Positions 60,145 through 64,000 of a stretch of DNA of 64,000 bases are shown here, one piece after another. The notes under the pieces are model-generated. The model saw only the letters and a list, made by a program, of their open reading frames with translations, was not told the origin of the DNA and made no database searches. This DNA is from Luteimonas sp. S4-F44 (GTDB taxonomy: Bacteria; Pseudomonadota; Gammaproteobacteria; Xanthomonadales; Xanthomonadaceae). The stretch covers positions 806,001 through 870,000 of the forward strand of contig NZ_CP093340.1 in assembly GCF_022637415.1 (NCBI RefSeq). Direction: 5' to 3'. The stretch's first letter is position 1. Every line of letters starts with the position of its first letter. The position numbers were made by a program, and so were the translations under genes.

Positions 60145-60723
60145 TCAGTCCTGGGGTGAGGGCGGGGAGACGGAGCGCAACCAGCCGCGCGGCAGCATCC
60201 GTGCCAGCGTGGCATCGCGCAGGAACAGGTGGTGATACAGCGCGGCGGCCGCATGCAGCAGCGCCAGCGCCACCAGCGTCCAGAACAGCCATTCGTGCAC
60301 CTGGCCGGCCAGGCCGCGCAGATCCGGGTCGCGCGCGACCAGCCCCGGCAGGTTGAACAGGCCGAACCACTGCAGCGGGTAGCCGGCAGCCGAGTTGAAG
60401 GTCCAGCCGCTGAGCGGGATCGCCAACAGCAGCGCATACAGCAGCCAATGCGTGAGGGTGGCGATGCGGTCCTGCCAGCGCGGGGTGCCGGGCACCGGCC
60501 GCGGCGCGCCGGCGAACAGCCGCCAGGCCAGCCGCAGCACCGCAAGCGCGAGGATCGTCAGCCCCAGCGACTTGTGCAGCGCGTAGACCTGGACCTTGGT
60601 CGGGCTGGGCCGCATGTCGCCCATCGTCAGACCGATGATGCCGACCGCCAGGATCAGCACCACGACGGTCCAATGCAGCAGCTGGCTCACCGCGCCCCAG
60701 CGCTCGACATTCTTCAGCGTCAT
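60145..60723 (-). CDS. cytochrome b561 family protein
   Basis: The 192-aa inner-membrane protein has four helices with histidine haem ligands (SQLLHWTVVVLILAVG, ALHKSLGLTIL, THWLLYALLLAIPLSGWTF and VHEWLFWTLVALALLHAAAALYHH, in outline). Such proteins pass electrons from quinol. It sits between two YceI genes, overlapping one by ATGA (60720-60723), the recurrent yceI-cybB arrangement of proteobacteria. Confidence 0.93.
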   Translation of the reverse strand: MTLKNVERWGAVSQLLHWTVVVLILAVGIIGLTMGDMRPSPTKVQVYALHKSLGLTILALAVLRLAWRLFAGAPRPVPGTPRWQDRIATLTHWLLYALLLAIPLSGWTFNSAAGYPLQWFGLFNLPGLVARDPDLRGLAGQVHEWLFWTLVALALLHAAAALYHHLFLRDATLARMLPRGWLRSVSPPSPQD

Positions 60724-61400
60724 GGTGTCTCATCTCCGGGTGTGTCGGTGCCGACCGCCGTGTCGTGGGCATCGTCCGCATCCGCGTCTGCATCGTCGGG
60801 ACCCACGCCGCGCTCGCGCTCGCGCACCGCTTCGAGTTCGATGCGCAGGCCGACCGCGTCACCGATCATCGATGGCCAGGCGTCGATGCCGAAGTCAGCC
60901 CGCGACAGCTGCGCGGTGGCCGAGAATCCGACCATGCGCCTGAACGGCGGCATCGGGTGGCGGCGCGCGGCGTTGAATGTCGCATCGAGCGCGACCTCAC
61001 GGGACACGCCGCGTAGTGTCAGTGTGCCGTGGACGATCGCATGCGTGGCATCGCGCGGTTCGATGCGGCTGGAGACGAACGTGGCGGACGGATGGCGCTC
61101 GGTGTCGAGCAGATTGCGCGCGCGGACCGCGCGGTTCCAGCGGTCGTCGCCGAAGTCGACGCGGTCCAGCGGCACCGAAACCTCGACCCGCGCGCTCGAC
61201 CAGTCCGCAGGATCGAAGACCAGCGTCCCCTGGCTGCCCGATACCGTGCCGATCGCCTTCGACAGGCCGGCGTGTTCGATCTCGAGCATCACCCGGGTGT
61301 GCACCGGGTCGAGCGCGTACTGCGCCGGCCGCGCGGCTGCCGGCGCGCAGGCCAGCGCCAGCAGCAGGCAGGGGACGAACAGGCGCTGCGGCAGTCGCAT
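60720..61400 (-). CDS. YceI family periplasmic protein (second of two)
   Basis: The 226-aa protein has a signal peptide (about 1-23), the YceI core (YALDPVHTRVMLEIEHAGLSKAIGTVSGSQGTLVFDPADW in outline, DTERHPSATFVSSRIE, GTLTLRGVSREVALDATF) and an acidic C-terminal tail of about 35 residues rich in Asp/Ala that its paralogue lacks. It is the first gene of the three-gene operon. A start at 61457 would add 19 residues but break the signal peptide. Confidence 0.9.
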   Translation of the reverse strand: MRLPQRLFVPCLLLALACAPAAARPAQYALDPVHTRVMLEIEHAGLSKAIGTVSGSQGTLVFDPADWSSARVEVSVPLDRVDFGDDRWNRAVRARNLLDTERHPSATFVSSRIEPRDATHAIVHGTLTLRGVSREVALDATFNAARRHPMPPFRRMVGFSATAQLSRADFGIDAWPSMIGDAVGLRIELEAVRERERGVGPDDADADADDAHDTAVGTDTPGDETP

Positions 61401-61551
61401 CGTCTCAGGCTCCGGTCGCCGCGGGCGGCGTGCGTGGATTCTAGGCACGAATCGCATGGCCGCGCAGCCGCGGTGCCGCTTGCATCCGGGACGATGCGTT
61501 GCGAGCATCGCGCGTTGCGGGCAAGGCCGCGGGGGAAGGGATGTCGGGCCC

Positions 61552-64000
61552 ATGTGGAAGCGTGTCGCCGCTCTGGCGTTGATCTGGGCGTTCGTCTGCG
61601 GTGTCCTGGCCGCGACGCCGGAGATGCCGCGCCTGCGGGTGCTCGGCGTCGCCGACGGCCTGCCCACGTCCGATGTCACCGGCATCGCCCAGGACAGCGA
61701 CGGTTTCGTGTGGATCGCCACCGCCGACGGCCTGGCCCGCTACGACGGTGCCGGATTCATGGTCTGGCAGCACGACCCCGAAGCGGCGGATGCCTTCCCC
61801 GGCAACAATCTGCAGGCGTTGCACGTCGACCACGAAGACCGCGTCTGGGTCGCGGCCCAGGAGGGCGGCGTCGCGGTAATGGACCGCGACCGCTCGGCGG
61901 GCTTCCGGCCCTATCGGATCGACGCCCATCCCGAAGCGCGGCTCGGCGATGTCTGGGACTTTGCCAGCCGACCGGGCGAGATCTGGATGGGCCTGGGCAC
62001 CGACGGTGTCTACGGCCTGCGCGCCGACGGTAGCTTCGTGCATCTGCGCCACGATCCCAACGACCCGCGCACGCTGCCCAGCGACAACGTCGTCAGCCTG
62101 TCGTTCGACAACGACGGCATGTTGTGGATCGCGACGATGGCGGGCCTCGCCCGCTACGACGGCCGCCGAGTCTGGCGCGAGCCGTTGCCCGGCGGCGACA
62201 TACCGCTGACGGTGACCGACGTGCAGGCGATGGGCGACGAAGTCTGGGCCTCGAGCGCGCGCGGGCTGTTCGTGCGCATGCGCGACGGGCAGTGGCACTG
62301 GCAGCCATGGTCGGGCATGTTCGCCCGGCCCAACAGCGTGCTGTCGATGCTCGCCGATCCGCGCGGCGGCTACTGGCTGGGCACCCGCCGCGGTCTGTGG
62401 CGGTTGTCGGAGGACGGCATCCCGACCCCGGTGCCGGTCGGTCGGGACGCCTCGCGGCCGTTCCCGGCGCGGGCGATGTTCCTCCAGCCCGACGGCGCGC
62501 TGTGGGCATCGGCGCCGGGCGAGGGCGTCGGCTTCCTGCGCTCGGATTGGCGGCACGTTGCCGAGCTGGTGCGCGGCGAACGCGGGTTGCAGGGCCACGG
62601 CTACGCGACGATCGCGCCGGCCAACGACGGCGGGCTGTGGCTGGGATCGGAAACCGGCGTCGTCGAGCACGTGGATCAGGCGCTGCAGGTCTCCCGGCTC
62701 GACGGCGAGGCGCGGGCGCGCCTGGCCAACCAGCGCATCCTTGGCATGGCCGAGACGCGCAGCGGCGTGCTGTGGATCGGCCATGTCGGCGGCCTGTTCC
62801 GACACGGCAGCGACGGCACCCTGAGCGAGTGGGAAGGCGAGCCGGGCACCTCGGTCGCGCACGGCGTGGGCTACAACATCGTGCGTGCCGCGCCCGACGG
62901 CACCTTGTGGACCGGCAGCATGGGCGGTTACGGGGTCGAGCACCGCGACGGCGACACCGGCCGCATGCTGTGGCAGGCCGGCGACGATCCTCTGGTGCAT
63001 GAAGGCGTCTACGGCTTCGACGTCGCGCCCGACAACACTGCCTGGGCGGCCTCGGTGCCGGGGCTGGGTTACTTCGACCCGCAGGCCGGCCGATTCGTGA
63101 TCGTCAGCGCAGAGCAGCCCTACTACGCGGTCGCCGCGCAGGGCGAGGACACGGTCTGGGCCGCCGGACGCGACGGACTGGAACGCTGGCACCGCGCGGA
63201 CGGCACCTGGGCGCGGCAGGAGCGGATCGGCACGCGCGAGGGGCTGCCGTCGGTGATGCCGATGGGGCTGGCGGTCGACGTGCGCGGACGTGTCTGGGTC
63301 TCCACCCGGCGCGGTCTCTACCGCTGGGATCCGCAGGCCCGGCGCATGCGCCGTTACGGCAGCGAACACGGTCTGTCGTCGCAGGAGATGTTGTTCCGCT
63401 CGATCGCGGTGAGCAGCAGCGGCCTGCTCGCCGCCGGCACCGCGGTCGACTCGGTAGCCATCATCAATACCGCCTCGGAAGAGACCGGCCGGGTCGAGGA
63501 GCCGAAGCTGCGCGTTCTCGGCCTGGACGTGCGCCGCGATGGGCTGTGGCAACCGCTCGAGGGCGCTCGTCCCGAACTGTTCCCCGACGACCGCGAGCTG
63601 CGCGTCTCCGCCCGGCTGCTGGCCTACGACGACCCGGGCTCGAACCACTACTGGACCTGGCTCCAGGGCCTGGATACCGGCTGGGTCGACCAGGGCGCCA
63701 ACGGCGACCGGGTGTTCTCGGGTCTGCGATCGGGCAACTACGTGCTGCGCATCCGCGCCAGCGACGCTTACGGCAACGCCGCACCGATGCAGGAACTGCG
63801 GTTCCGGGTGTTGCCGCCGTGGTGGCAGACCTGGTGGGCGCTGACGCTGCTGATCTGCGCGATGGGGCTGGTCGCGCTGTGGGGCGCGTCGATCTATCGT
63901 CGGCGTGTGCGGCGACGCGCGGAGCTGCAATTGGCCGGACGCCAGCGCGAACTCGCCGAACAGGCGTCGCTGGCCAAGAGCCGCTTCCTGGCCACGCTCG
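61552..64000 (+). CDS. two-component propeller sensor histidine kinase, N-terminal part
   Basis: The first 816 residues are visible; the gene leaves the window. A signal segment (about 1-20) is followed by a long periplasmic seven-bladed-type propeller built of repeats such as DSDGFVWIATADGLARYDG, FDNDGMLWIATMAGLARYDG and DVRGRVWVSTRRGLYRWD. A Y_Y_Y domain (about 680-752), one membrane helix (about 758-780) and the beginning of a histidine kinase dimerisation domain (AKSRFLATL) come next. Such proteins sense extracellular sugars or peptides and are often hybrids with receiver domains; the rest is not visible. An ATG at 61541 is out of frame. Confidence 0.92.
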   Translation, partial: MWKRVAALALIWAFVCGVLAATPEMPRLRVLGVADGLPTSDVTGIAQDSDGFVWIATADGLARYDGAGFMVWQHDPEAADAFPGNNLQALHVDHEDRVWVAAQEGGVAVMDRDRSAGFRPYRIDAHPEARLGDVWDFASRPGEIWMGLGTDGVYGLRADGSFVHLRHDPNDPRTLPSDNVVSLSFDNDGMLWIATMAGLARYDGRRVWREPLPGGDIPLTVTDVQAMGDEVWASSARGLFVRMRDGQWHWQPWSGMFARPNSVLSMLADPRGGYWLGTRRGLWRLSEDGIPTPVPVGRDASRPFPARAMFLQPDGALWASAPGEGVGFLRSDWRHVAELVRGERGLQGHGYATIAPANDGGLWLGSETGVVEHVDQALQVSRLDGEARARLANQRILGMAETRSGVLWIGHVGGLFRHGSDGTLSEWEGEPGTSVAHGVGYNIVRAAPDGTLWTGSMGGYGVEHRDGDTGRMLWQAGDDPLVHEGVYGFDVAPDNTAWAASVPGLGYFDPQAGRFVIVSAEQPYYAVAAQGEDTVWAAGRDGLERWHRADGTWARQERIGTREGLPSVMPMGLAVDVRGRVWVSTRRGLYRWDPQARRMRRYGSEHGLSSQEMLFRSIAVSSSGLLAAGTAVDSVAIINTASEETGRVEEPKLRVLGLDVRRDGLWQPLEGARPELFPDDRELRVSARLLAYDDPGSNHYWTWLQGLDTGWVDQGANGDRVFSGLRSGNYVLRIRASDAYGNAAPMQELRFRVLPPWWQTWWALTLLICAMGLVALWGASIYRRRVRRRAELQLAGRQRELAEQASLAKSRFLATL

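Noticed and set aside
61441..63930. 829-codon minus-strand frame opposite the sensor kinase
   Set aside because: It is a shadow of the propeller repeats on the other strand, with no recognisable domain.

Overview
The window reads as a chromosomal segment of a high-GC gammaproteobacterium of the Xanthomonadaceae/Lysobacteraceae (Lysobacter, Luteimonas or a close relative). This is inferred from very strong G/C third-position bias, the gene families present (MetX with a SAM-I riboswitch, a three-subunit PntAA-PntAB-PntB transhydrogenase, secreted S8 and lysyl-endopeptidase-like proteases with PPC domains, a CRP/Clp-type operator) and close packing with many ATGA overlaps. I saw no rRNA, tRNA, CRISPR array, prophage or intact insertion sequence.

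Layout. 0-6 kb: the end of a GGDEF protein, a DMT exporter, then an oxidative-stress block (msrA, oxyR, ahpF, ahpC) with an OxyR-type box upstream of ahpC. 5.6-6.5 kb: a non-coding stretch with an orphan terminator, a palindrome and two 71-bp inverted repeats. 6.5-14.3 kb: a lipoprotein esterase, prmC, pip, a PhnA-like protein, a Nudix hydrolase, a 5'-3' exonuclease coupled to a nitroreductase, and a DUF1631 protein. 14.3-21.9 kb: an ECF sigma factor operon, the transhydrogenase operon, a TSUP permease divergent from a LysR regulator, and sufT. 22-27 kb: a secreted-protease locus holding an S8 subtilase, a lysyl-endopeptidase-like S1 protease and a free-standing I9 propeptide-like protein. 27-38.9 kb: a small asparaginase-domain protein, a DUF2069 protein, wrbA, a YihY-family protein, a thioredoxin-like lipoprotein, a serine hydrolase, a truncated lemA, a GMC oxidoreductase, an NTP/NDP-translocase-like MFS protein, and fadE divergent from a TetR regulator.

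39-43.2 kb differs in composition, being visibly less GC-rich. It carries a 2OG-Fe(II) oxygenase-like gene and a large TonB-dependent receptor, and looks acquired or under different selection. A 283-aa exported protein beside it ends like the receptor. 44-52.5 kb: hslO, mtgA with a GT2 glycosyltransferase, an AsmA-like protein, a hemolysin III family protein, prfC and an M23 peptidase. 52.6-56.2 kb: a SAM-I riboswitch and the coupled methionine operon (metX, cystathionine gamma-synthase type enzyme, homoserine dehydrogenase). It is followed by a DUF1521 protein carrying the GDPHVE signature of metal-inducible self-cleaving domains. 57.1-64 kb: a Phd/VapC module behind sdaA, a glutaredoxin-like protein, a YceI-cytochrome b561-YceI operon, and the first 816 codons of a propeller-type hybrid sensor kinase that leaves the window.

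The items most worth follow-up are the DUF1521 protein, the free-standing I9 protein beside its matching protease, the receptor-like C-terminus on the 283-aa protein, the overlapping hairpins between ahpC and ahpF, and the terminator-ended candidate small RNA divergent from ahpC.
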